Of a stretch of DNA of 64,000 bases, positions 1 to 11,800 are shown piece after piece; position 1 is the stretch's first letter, and every line of letters starts with the position of its first letter. The position numbers and the translations under genes were made by a program. Source of the stretch: Bugulina stolonifera (Eukaryota > Bryozoa > Gymnolaemata > Cheilostomatida > Bugulidae); contig OW285188.1 of assembly GCA_935421135.1 (NCBI GenBank), positions 7,606,733 to 7,670,732 on the forward strand. Direction: 5' to 3'. The notes under the pieces are model-generated. The model was not told the DNA's origin. It did no database searches and saw nothing but the letters and a program-made list of their open reading frames with translations.

Positions 1-224
1 GTAGGGGTACATAGTATGATATATACAGTAGGTAGGGGTACATAGTATGATATATACAGTAGGTAGGGGAACATAGTATGATATATACAGTAGGTAGGGG
101 CACATAGTATGATATATACAGTAGGTAGGGGCACATAGTATGATATTATATACAGTAGGTAGGGGAACATAGTATTATATATATACAGTAGGTAGGGGAA
201 CATAGTATGATATATACAGTAGGT
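1..224. repeat. 31-bp minisatellite at the left edge
   Basis: About seven tandem copies of a 31-base unit (core tacagtaggtagggg, then a purine-pyrimidine stretch) run from the window edge to about 224, with single-base differences and one copy expanded by extra TA dinucleotides. It lies downstream of the last PACSIN exon found, so it is probably intronic in that gene. It resembles in texture the junction-linked arrays elsewhere in this window, but no exon edge is visible here. Confidence 0.9.
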
Positions 225-1313
225 CCTGGGTTAAATCAAACCGGAAGATAAACCCAAACATAAGCACCACCCATGTAGGGTTTGAAAAGGTACATTGGTA
301 ATTCGTCAGGACGTTTAGTTGAAAATAGTCAGTTTCACATCTCCAAGATAATAGATTACTAATTGTTCGGTAAATTAAAGTCTAAACATACATGTACACA
401 GTCATGTTGTTGCTTTTTAACCTCAAAGAATAAAGAGATGATCTGGAACCTGAGCACTAAGTAATTTAAGCGGAAGTTAGGTTATAATAAAGTACATCTA
501 ATAAAATGGCAAGCAAGAAATAGATAAAGTATAGTAGTGTACATCTATTGATAAAAGAAGCTGATAACGTTGTGAACCTATTAGTCTATTGCATGGAAAT
601 CACAGTTGCAGATGAAATAAAAATTTCCAAATGGCAACTAATAATAATACTTTTGTACTAAATTAAAATACATGATTAGAAAATGGAAATGTAAGCTAAT
701 ACTGACTGTCACACACTCAAATTAAATGTAGCCTGAATTACCCAAGGAAATCCTTAAGAAGGGGGTGTTGGCTAGGTGCCCCAGTATGAGATAATAATTC
801 ACTGGCAATGAGAAATGTAGAAGAGTTACACGAGAGGACAAGTCAATGTTGGATTACAGCAAAGAGCAAGGATAAAAAGAGAAGACAGCTACAAAACCAT
901 GTAGTGATGATGCACTGATGGATAGAATATAAACAGTACATTGTTTATCAGCGAATCCAATTACTATACCAATGAAGTATCAGTGAAAACATAATAATTA
1001 TATACAGTGCAACACCAACGCAACTGTGTCATAGTTATGATGGTTTTAATTTCACAAAATCATATAATAATATACTACCACATACATGTCATGTACAGAC
1101 AACTACTAACAGACATTACAACAACTGTGCCATAGTTCATATGTACATGTATATGTACTGTAGAACCAAATTGCTCAATAATATGATTGGTTAGCTGTAT
1201 TAGACAAAGTGTTGTGAAGTATACTCTATCTAAATGCCAGATAGCGGTGATTGTGTGTTATATTAGGATGAATAACAAGACAACGAATGATATAGTAGGC
1301 CAGTGAGTTATAC
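225..1313. other. Probable PACSIN intron, no exon recognised
   Basis: About 1.1 kb of AT-rich sequence between the left minisatellite and the last PACSIN exon. I searched the minus strand for an SH3 domain (ALYDY, a tryptophan motif, a C-terminal NYV) and found none, so the remaining PACSIN exons should lie left of the window. Confidence 0.6.
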
Positions 1314-4300
1314 CTGTCACTAGAAACTTTTTCTTCAACTGGGGGTTGAGCCTGAGGTTCCGTACTAATAAGTATAGACATGAGGATTAAGGACTACTAG
1401 AATATACATGTTATAGACCATCCCAATACATTAATCGGTGTTACTTATAATATAGATAACTGTATAGAAGTATTAGATAGTATAGTGATACTGTAACACA
1501 GGGTAGGCCTACTGTGTTGTATACATGCCATGTATTACACAGAGCTGGTCAGCACATATTATAATTTACAGGCCGTGTTATAGTTGTGTATTACATAGTA
1601 CATAGGTTACTGTAGCTCTAGTGGGAATTATCTCCCCTGGCATACACATACACAATGTAAGAGTACACACCTTCCATTATAAGTAGAACGGCTATGGTCA
1701 GGTTGGCCGTAGGACTGGTCCTGGTAGGACTGCTGCTGTTGGTAGGACTGTGGGACTGGCGGAGCTGGGTCATCTGTACGTAGCCTTGTGAGGGTTATCC
1801 CACCTTCTCCCACCGGCCTCGATTTCATACTCTTCTTACTAAGGTGGGCTTGTTGAGGCACAAACTCCTGCATCAGGGAAAGAATGTAGATATAGTAGAG
1901 ACTGAAGTAGCCACCTTAGCGATGGTAGACCATACACACTTCTACACGAATACATGCATGTCCGTTATTCTACATAATGGGAAGTTGTCCTCCCCCGAGA
2001 AGATTTCTATGATTGGGGAAGAGGGAGAACGACTTCTAATTATGGCCAATAACTAGGAATGCCCATGAAATAACCATCCATTGTCTGACTTAGGGAACGA
2101 GACATCTCATCAGATTAAATTTTAGCTGACAGCTGTAAGACAACATCACATATTGATGGAACAAATGTGCTGAGTATTGTAAACTTGAAATCATGTAAAG
2201 ATCTATCAGTAGGGATGTTGTGCTTCAACCGTATAACTTGGTAGCTACCTCCCTTGATAGACTGTTATTGTGAGGAGTGCAGACTGGCTCAAATTATGTG
2301 AACAGTTTTACTAGAGTTGCCATCCCGTGTGCTAAACTATATCATCAACAATAAACACTTCTACTATATTAGATAATATAGTACAATGCATTAGTACAAG
2401 CATTACTTACCTCGAATGTAGGCCAAAACATGGCCATATCTACTCCATGTGTCTGCGACCACCACGTTAAGTCTTTATGTGAGTCTGCATTATTTATTGT
2501 GTGGTATAAATCCTCATATATACTGGTGTACCTACAGAGTATATAACATATACATGTATTACTATCATATATACTGGTGTACCTACAGAGTATATAACAT
2601 ATACATGTATTACTACCCTAAAAGCAGATACATTTTGCGAGTTTTAACTTTTGCGAATTTCGCGTGTGACAAACTCGCAAACAATTTCCATCGCAAACAA
2701 TTTCCATCGCTATTAATATCTGCTTTCAAGCTGATTTAAATAATTTCTGGTTTAAACAGACCATACATGCAGTTATATAGCTATATGATACATAGTTGAA
2801 TATTTTATAAAGCAGCAAGTATTTGCTATAACATAATTGGTAAGTAGCCTAGAGTAGGAGCTTAATCAGAGGATTTTTTAACAAGCTATGGTAATTACTT
2901 TACCTCACAGGTGGGCTTACTGCACTATATAGAAGTCAGCTGTAGTTTTGTACTGTATGTAAGTGGGGTTTAAATCTGAGTAAACATAGAGCTTAGCTAA
3001 GCTTGGTTTTAATGCTGAAATATGCTTAAACATCAATTTTGGGGCTTAAACAAATTTCGCGATAGGCCAAACTCGCTAAATATTTCTATCGCAAATTGCT
3101 CCAGGATTAGCAAACTCGCGAAACTTTCTTCCGCGAAATATTTCTGCTTTTAGGGTATACTGGGATACCTACAGAGTATATAACATATACATGTATTACT
3201 ATCATATATACTGGGGTACCTACAGAGTATATAACATATACATGTATTACTATCATATATACTGGTGTACCTACAGAGTATATAACATATACATGTATTA
3301 CTATCATATATACTGGGATACCTACAGAGTATATAACATATACATGTATTACTATCATATATACTGGGGTACCTACAGAGTATATAATATATACATGTAT
3401 TACTATCATATCACGAGGGTACTGGCAGTGTATATAATATCATATATTATATTACTATCAATTACTACATACATGTAACCATATGGTACCCTGATACTCA
3501 CTCTGGTTCAGCCGATAAGTTCAAACATTGCTGAATGTCAAATAAAACTTCCTTGAAGAAATTCTGCCGTCTTTCTTCCAGAGCCTGACATTTGTCAAAC
3601 ACCTTCAATAAAGTACATACACATATACAGAATAGAATAACCACATGCATGTATGATACAATATGAGGTATATTACTGCATATAGTTACTCAATGTACCC
3701 TGATATAATTATAGTTAGTTGATTCATACCAACATGTATGCACTCAAGTGCTGAATGTAGAGTGTAGTTACACTAGACTAGCAGATGTTGTATAAACAGA
3801 TAACTCCTATGAATGAACCTGTACACATATACATAGGCTATAAGTTACTTTACTGAAGGTACTACAATTTTATTAATATGGAACAGAATCCTTCCATTCT
3901 AAATTTGAATTGTTTAAGAATAAAAAGAAGGTGGGCTACATAGAGAGGTACTAGAGAGTAGAAAGATGAAAGTTAGGTTCTCTCTGCCGCTGACCTTGAT
4001 AGTAGGTACTCAGAAGTGACATCTAGTTAATAGCACATTTATGTAAAATGAGGGTGACTGTGTTATAGATACAGTAGTATTATACAAGGTAATGAATTAC
4101 ATGTACTTATACACAGATAGACTAGTAGTTGTAACAAGTGCCACACAACTCCCACCTCAGTCATGTCCTCCATATATCTAGCATTGTAGTCTGTTATGTC
4201 CTGCAGTGCTCCCTCGTATTTAGTCCTTGACAGATCTCTCTTATTCTCCCATTCATCTATCTTCAGTACATTCCTTCTTTTCTGTAAGACAAATATAGTC

Positions 4301-7300
4301 TTTGTGACAGAATGAGGGAGAGTGGATGTCCGGACACCCACCCACACATGGAACTAAGTCTAAAGGGAGGATAAAATGAGATTGCAGGTTACAACACTTA
4401 CCTGGAACACAACAATGTGATAACTCCCTTAGTGGTCTCATGAGGCTAGAAGGTAGAATGTCATATACATGTATATAACATAGAGTTGTCACTGATTTGG
4501 ACAGCCCTACCGGCACAAAGGTAACCATTACGAAGGAGTGAGAACCTAACGATACACTAAAAGACGACATGGCAAGCTGCCAGAAAATCAGTCTGCAGAA
4601 GTGCATATACCGCTTTCTATATACAATGCAAGTGCTGACGACTCCATTGAAATTGTAATCAAATTAGAAATTGTTCTCTCTCTTTATGCATTAGGCTTCC
4701 ATGAAGGAAGGGGGATATAACTCTAAAACCATATACTCATGAATTTAGTAATTTGGCCAAAACCTAAAACGCTCCACAAAGAACACAACCTTGTCCAACA
4801 CACCACTAACAGCATTAGCTAGACCATGCAAGTTCAGCACTTAATCATGTAGTTGATCAAGGCAATGGAGAAAATGTGTTATCACACAATTATATCAACT
4901 GTATAGAACAAGATTTCTTTAGTAACATGATCAGATAAGCAAGTAAATAGCATTATATAGGTCAGTGTAGCAGATACTGTAACTACATATACAGAATATC
5001 GAATATGATAGAATTGTTGTTTAAGATAATTTCCCTACATACAAATGTATCTGTACACATACATGTGTATTTATTAAAAAGCTAGCTTATACTATTATAG
5101 TCAGATCTGTTTGCAATGATTATATAACCAGGCAACGCATCCATGGGAGATGTATGTACATAGGATGTGAGCTTGCATGTAGCTGGTGCATTTATGTATG
5201 TGCACAACCTTGTTCCTTCAATCAGCTCACAGGCTACACAGTAGGCCTACGTATACACGTGAGTATGACTGAAACCATATTGAGATGAAGGCAGAGCGCT
5301 CACTGCAGTTACCAATGCTACAAACAGCTGCAGGCAATGGACTAAGGCTCCTAGCAAACTGCCATGTCTATGGGGTTAGTCACAATATTCAATAAGGTAA
5401 GCTATTCTTAGCTTCAGGTCCTATTCACAACACCGAGTGGGGGGGGGGAGCCAAGTTTAGTATAAAACTCAAGAATAGGTATCAAACACTAAGCAATGAG
5501 GCTAAATGATAAACAGAGAGCGGCCAATATCCATTGGTTGAGATAAATCACCTGACGGGGAGAAAGGGGGAATCCTGTGCTACCCGAAGCCTTAGGATGC
5601 TGAAAATACAACACAAGGCTTACTTGTCTGCTAATAAGAAACTTAGGCAATGCTTGACAATTGGGGAGCAAACTGAGCACACAGAATCTGTGCAGTAGTA
5701 GTTAATACACAGTCAGCAGGCTGACCTACGCCTACTCAGCCTACTCATACTCATAAATGTATTTATTTACAGTATTAGCTGAACATTGGACACGGGTCCA
5801 ACGACCTCTCCTCTGCAAATAGGTTTACTAAAATACAACCAGCCTATAGACAGTGTACCTGAGCCAATACAAGTGGTCATCTATAACTATTTATTTAGTA
5901 TTTACTTGGCATAATATAATACTATATAGCCTACCAGTGCTAGGAATATTACTAGCACTAGTCAACTAGAATAGATGTCTATTTTTTACTCAAAATCTGT
6001 AGTGTGACACATAGAGGATGGCTGATATGAAGGGTCAATGTGAACAGACAAACCGACGGACAGACAGACAAACATGTCGCCTACAACTGTAGTCTAGAGT
6101 ATAAACTATAAACACATAGTGTATATATAATATGTTTATATACTGTAGTAGTAGGCTACACATAAGACATACATCAGGTACACTGACATATTGTATCAAA
6201 ATATCTCATTACAGGCAGCTAAATCCCACTGTGCTAGTAGTTATTCTACGTACAGACATAATACCTAAGGTAAGACAACTCCAGCAGTAGTTCAGCCTAT
6301 GGATGTAGATTGCACTTTACCGCTGACCGCAGTGACTAGTGCCAGTGGTCACCACTCACCACAGATGGACACACTCACCTGGTCATCAGAGATAGATGTG
6401 TCGGCCTGCTGGTTTCTCTCATTGATCTCTGCGGTTCTCAGATTCTTACACGCCTTGTGGAACTCGTCTTTAGCCTTCATTACCTTATCATACTTCTTAG
6501 CCCAAGGTTTCTGTGCCTAGGAGTACAGCAGCAAATAATGTACTATATGGATATAACTATTACAGTGTAGCCTATATCATATTATCATATGACACCTTAT
6601 CAACTATATACAACATGATATTATGGCCTATATTTCATAGGCCTACACATATTACATAGACCTAAAAATTATACAAATCTGGAGTTATGCCCAGTAGATA
6701 GCCCATACAGATGACAATACATCATCAAAGTGTGTGGGTATAGATTTATAGCCCTTTTACATCCTACTTGGTAAGCTCAGGTTTAGTAAACGATTAGGAT
6801 ACAGCCTCAAGTCCTTACTAGGGTCTAATAAATCACTATAAGTCCTATTAGACTGTGAGAAGGACACAAACATAGACTTACTAATATATGTACACAGTAG
6901 CAGTAATAGAAGATAATACGATATTACCATCATTAATCAAGTAATATTGAGGAAGCGGTATTTGGGTTAGTCAGAGTGATAGATTATGATAGATGGTAAA
7001 CGTTCACCCGTCCACTTAATAATGTCATACATAATCATGTAGATAAAGTATCTTCCCAAATTTCTGGCTGTAGATTAAACTTTCTCTAAATGAACAGGTA
7101 TCCTGTCATTACAAAGTGTGATATGTAGCTGTTACACCAGAGATGGAGCACATCACAAAAAGTTGAACATCATATAATTATGTTATGACTTGGGCAGGCC
7201 GTACTTTCAACTACATGTCAATACACACATTATATAGGCCTACATGTAGAGAGTGTAATAAACTATATACTTATAGATAAGCTAACATCAGCTTGACTGA

Positions 7301-8847
7301 TTAGATTTGTAATGTATAGTACTGATGGAGTGATGTGATGGCATGTACTTATATCATGGAGTGATACTCAATTATCTACCTGAGTCCACATAACCAGGAG
7401 TTGGGAAGGACAACTATAATTTATAAAGCCCATTCATCTAGGATGTTAGTGTAGAGCAGTCCCATGGCTACACAAGACTGACAACTGTTTGAAAATGACA
7501 GTTGGAAAACAGATGTTTGGGAAAATCACTTTTGGAAGATTTACCATAAACTCACAATTAGTACCAATCAGAGAATTCTAATTGGAATTTTCTAAACATT
7601 ACCTCACAGTTCTAATTATATGATACATACTTGATAACTTGGTAACTATTTGACAAGTATATAGATAAAATAAAGAACTAACTCGTGTGAATCCATCATC
7701 CATCTCTTTATACTGTTTCAATCCTCCAAGTTTCTGTTTAGTGAACGTCTCCTTCTGCCATTGTTTAACCTTGACATATATCTCAGAGGTCAACTGATCT
7801 CTAATTCTGCTGTGTAAGTTACTCAGTCTATCGGATTCCTCAAACAAACCTTGCCACGCCCCCTCGGAAGTACCATATTCTGGTCCTGAAGTGTATAAAT
7901 TAATATTACTTATGCCTGCATGTATTTGCTACATCCAATGGCTACCAAAAGAAAGCTTAGAGGTTTTTACTTTCCAGGGAAGAAAGCAATGATCTAAAGA
8001 GATCTGTAATTTTTCTACTTTTTTGGGGTGCGGAAGGAGCTTCACCAAGTAACTAAAGTAGCACAGGAGCATTATAAGGTTGGATGCCCTTCCTAACACC
8101 ACCAATGACCTCTATGGAATTGAATCTGAATCTCCCACATGCGAGTCCAGAACTCTAACCACTAGGCCAGGCTGCTACCAAAGTGAAGGTGCAATAATAT
8201 TATGTAATACATGACTGTATCAGGCACACATTCATACAGCTTTACATGTAGCTACCAATGAACATTTAACACATCTATGGAGTTATGCATCCTTGTACTA
8301 GCACCTAACCTAGAAGACACCCCTCGAATATAAAATTTCAGGAGATAACAACTAAATGGGCAGAACAATATAGCCTGAAATTTCACTAGCCGAGCCGGAA
8401 ATTAAAGCCAGCCAGTGTCAGAGGCCATCATTAGACCTGGTATGCAGGATAGAGGCAACAGCAGAGACCAGTTGGCCTACACTTCACAAAACTAAGATAC
8501 CAGAATATTCATGTACATGTACTTTGTGATAGAATATCTACATGTACATTACACAATTACATAAAATTATAGTCACCTGGGGGGTGGCTATACAATTTAT
8601 TAGTCTAAATCTAATTCAATTAGCCTTAGTTCCTACCTCTGCCAATGTGTTCAAACCATTTCTTGCTCCATTGTCGGAGCATGTTGGAATATTTGGTCTC
8701 TATCTCACTCCGTTCTTTGATCATGCTCATCATATCATTACATAAAGCATTGCCGTCATTTACGCGTCTAGAGGTCGATTTAAACCCATTGATCTCCCAG
8801 AAAGATCCACCAGTTTCATCGTAAGGTATAACATCATTGGCTGACAT
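1314..8847 (-). CDS. PACSIN: PACSIN/syndapin F-BAR protein, 3' end outside window
   Basis: Membrane-bending adaptor that couples endocytosis to actin. Eight minus-strand exons: 8637-8847, 7683-7885, 6379-6516, 4156-4281, 3502-3602, 2411-2531, 1671-1867, 1314-1364. All have GT-AG borders and compatible phases, giving 382 codons before the frame leaves this set. The start is MSANDVIPYDETGGSFWEI; an upstream in-frame ATG lacks the family's start. Residues 1-300 form the F-BAR domain, with family landmarks such as SFWE, RGPEYG, KQWQKETF, AQKPWAKK and the WW...MAMFWP ending. At the PACSIN wedge-loop position it reads K122-L123 where vertebrates have two methionines. Residues 301 onward are a Pro/Gln/Ser-rich linker. 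The SH3 domain is not in the window. Exon 8 (51 bases) rests on phase and splice sites only. Intron 5 carries a minisatellite that includes the exon 6 acceptor. Confidence 0.92.
2515..2615. repeat. 51-bp minisatellite overlapping PACSIN exon 6 acceptor
   Basis: Two copies of a 51-base unit. On the minus strand each contains CTCTGTAG followed by GTACACCAGTATATATG. In the first copy this is the real acceptor (AG at 2533-2532) and the first bases of exon 6. The array continues at 3156 beyond an inserted element. The unit length is 17 codons and the PACSIN frame is open through it. Confidence 0.9.
2616..3155. mobile_element. Tc1/mariner-like MITE in PACSIN intron 5
   Basis: Terminal inverted repeats CCCTAAAAGCAGA at 2616 and its complement ending at 3155 are flanked on both sides by TA (2614-2615 and 3156-3157), the target duplication expected for Tc1/mariner elements. 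The inside is rich in TTTCGCGA-like words arranged in opposite orientation near the two ends. It has no coding capacity at 540 bases. It split a pre-existing minisatellite. Confidence 0.75.
3156..3409. repeat. 51-bp minisatellite, second block
   Basis: Five copies of the same 51-base unit as at 2515-2615. Unit variants read ggtgtacc, ggggtacc or gggatacc at one place. Each copy keeps the minus-strand acceptor-like CTCTGTAGGTA. Long open frames on both strands here (17-residue periodic Tyr/Ile-rich peptides) are by-products of the repeat. Confidence 0.92.
8030..8180 (-). mobile_element. tRNA-derived SINE fragment
   Basis: On the minus strand an A-box-like TGGCCTAGTGG (8159-8169) is followed by a degenerate B box GATTCAATTCC (8116-8126) and then the AAGGGCATCC motif common in animal SINE tails. 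Mutations in the B box and the lack of a tRNA fold argue for an old SINE rather than a tRNA gene. Confidence 0.7.
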
Positions 8848-11800
8848 TGTTAGAGTGATAACAGCTGTATAGCTGTGCACGTATCAACACGAGTAGAAAA
8901 TGTAGCGAGGAAAGAGTCGGCCTGCCTTCGTCACTGTGTAGTATGTTCACCAATTACTTACAACCAGTCCACTAATTATTCTACAAAAGAGATACAAAAA
9001 GTTAAACGGTTAATCAATAGTGTGCAGCGATGGTATATTATGATGTATACTAGTGCAAGTAATCATTACTACATGTACAAGTACATGGCTACATTACCAA
9101 CAGAGGATCACGCAATGTTATAGGATATATCAGGGTAAACCTCATGGATAGGATACAAATTTATATAAATTTCACTTTTCATAAAAATGTTTCATATCCA
9201 CAGACATATATTTCACTATTCCAGTTGAGAGTATTGGTCTTATTGTAAGCATAATATCACTACGTCAACTGGAGTTTCCATATCAAATAAAATATGGACA
9301 TGGCATCCATAATTACAATGTACATTATTTAGTCACTCAAATCTGTAGTTACTACAACATAATATTATACTTGCATGTGCAGTGTTATAGCAATATGTAC
9401 TCTAATATTGTATACCCAGCTAGTAAATAATCATAAACATGGTGACAGTGTTACAGTCACATCAACAATGTCACATTCTTAGCATACCACACTGTAGGGA
9501 GCTAATTGCTACTATATATAGTCCCATGAGAATACATACATGTACATGTAACTACAAACTGTGTAACATACAGGTACAGTACATCACTCAGTCTAAAACT
9601 ACATGTAAGTAGCCACCTGGTAGAAATAGAGGCAAAAGTTTGACAAATTAAGAAGTGGTACACACCCATCAACTACACCCCAGCTACAACAATCAACTAA
9701 CATAACTGCCTGTAATCATATTCGGTACTTAGTAGTAGTACTAGTAGTAGTACTGGTAGTAGTACTAGTACTAGTTAGTTTAGTACTAATAGCATTTGTT
9801 GTTGGAGCGGCAGTAGTAGTAGCAGTAGAGTTGTTCGTTAATGACGCTTTGTAACTGATTTTTGGGGGTCCATCTTACCATCATTGAACTTTGACCAAAC
9901 ATCGTCTGTCCAACAGTCAGTTCAGATTAGCTGTACATCCACTACCATCCTGCTACTACTACTACTACTACTACTGTTTGTCCGCTTTCAATGACACACC
10001 CATGTTGAATGTAGGCCAATGCATTCTATTTACAGCATATTATACACATGTAAACTAATCCATAGCAAGTGAAATTCACTCTCTCCTTACAATAATACAT
10101 ATCATTGTAAGTTAATTAATATCTACCAAAAATATACTTTAACAAAAGGGTGATTGTCTACTGCATTCCTTACTATAAAAGGAGAGAGTATATCCCAACA
10201 TACCCACAATGCACTAATATCATACAGCACAATGCACTTACATGTTACCCCCACAATGAATTCTCACCATACCATGCATGCCCTAGTGTATTTGCTGGCA
10301 TTATCTTCTATGACTAGGGTATATTACAATATTGCTGTCACTTACTGTTACTCATTGACAATTACATCATGAGATGGATATAAAGCCATTTTATTAGAAA
10401 TCAGAGTCAGTTCATACTGAGAATTCAACTCCCCAACGCTAATGCGCAGTACAGAAGCCAATGGGACATTATTATGCTCTTAATTTTAATAGCTTTAGAG
10501 ATTTTGACGGCTAAACCTACTTCGTATATAAATCTAATTAGCATGTTGTGATATACTATTTGTCATTCATTCTACATTGTTTTGTCTCCACAAGACAAGG
10601 TCCTGATGTTCAATGTTTGCAATAATTAATTGCATTCATGTAGTTATCATGTAACATGTAGATGTAGCAAGGAGGGGGCATTACCTGATAGAGTTTCAAG
10701 ACCTACTGACCAGTGGTCAACTAGTAGAACTACGTACCAGCGGTCAACTAGTAGACCCTCTGACCAGTGGTCAACTAGTAGACTTACTGACCAGTGGTCC
10801 ACTAGTAGACTTACTGACCAGTGGTCAACTAGTAGACTTACTGACCAGTGGAACTCAGTCTCCACTAGATCTACATAGTATAATACGTATAGGAAACTCA
10901 AGAGCTATTTCATTTACAGTGCAGCTACTTGTATCAACATTCCCTTAAAATACAAATATTGTGCAACCTGAACGCAAAAAATTAATTTACAAATAATTAT
11001 CTTCGCTACATGTGTACCTGCATTCAGTAGACATCCAACCAAACAAGCTGTGTTATACTACTGAAGACATGTTGTAGTGTGCAACACCAACACATACGTG
11101 TATACAGATACCAATCAATTCAAGTGAATGTACACCAATTAACTAGCCTATCGTCAGCGCTGCCATATCTTTACATTGTAGATATAATTATTATATATAA
11201 TGTAATGTAGGATAATGTGATCATATCGTTAGATACACAACTACAGTAAAGTAGTCCTGTCTACAGTTAGTGTTAGTGTCATGGGATGTATAGCTTATGG
11301 TCTAAAAGTTTGCAATCTACATGTACAAAACTTGTATGCTGTATATGCATGACACATGAACAAAATATTATGGTATAGTTATAAGAGTGTAAAACTAAAA
11401 TATGGAAATGTACACATACAGATTGCATATGCCTAAAATATGTAATCATTTCCCATTATATCCGACACCTGCATAAGATAACATATTACATATACGTTTA
11501 ACATGGCACATCTCCATATTATAGTATCTTAGATCTCACACAGTGGGCCAATATAGGCTGCTAGTCAAGGTGTATAAATTTGTAAAATATACAGGTAGAA
11601 TAAGCATATAGAATGTACACTGTGCTGTGGCATAGGCCTATTAGGCTACGTGTAAATATACATAATAAATATACATAATAAATATACAGTTTACATAAAT
11701 TTACACTTACTACTTGTAGATCAGCATTGATAGATTCATATAGTTGTACAGATAGAGTAAATAATACAGAAATGCAGACAGGCTAGGCCGATAGGCCCAC

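Noticed and set aside
1..224. CRISPR-like regular repeats (here and at 17087-17350)
   Set aside because: Units are directly tandem without unique spacers, and the host is clearly an animal genome.
3107..3478. Periodic open frames on both strands
   Set aside because: They are by-products of the 51-bp minisatellite (length divisible by three), not independent genes.
5441..5450. Homopolymer G/C tracts (also near 20850, 41720 and 60658) as functional quadruplexes
   Set aside because: Single uninterrupted runs without spaced G-triplets; their exact length may also be an assembly issue.
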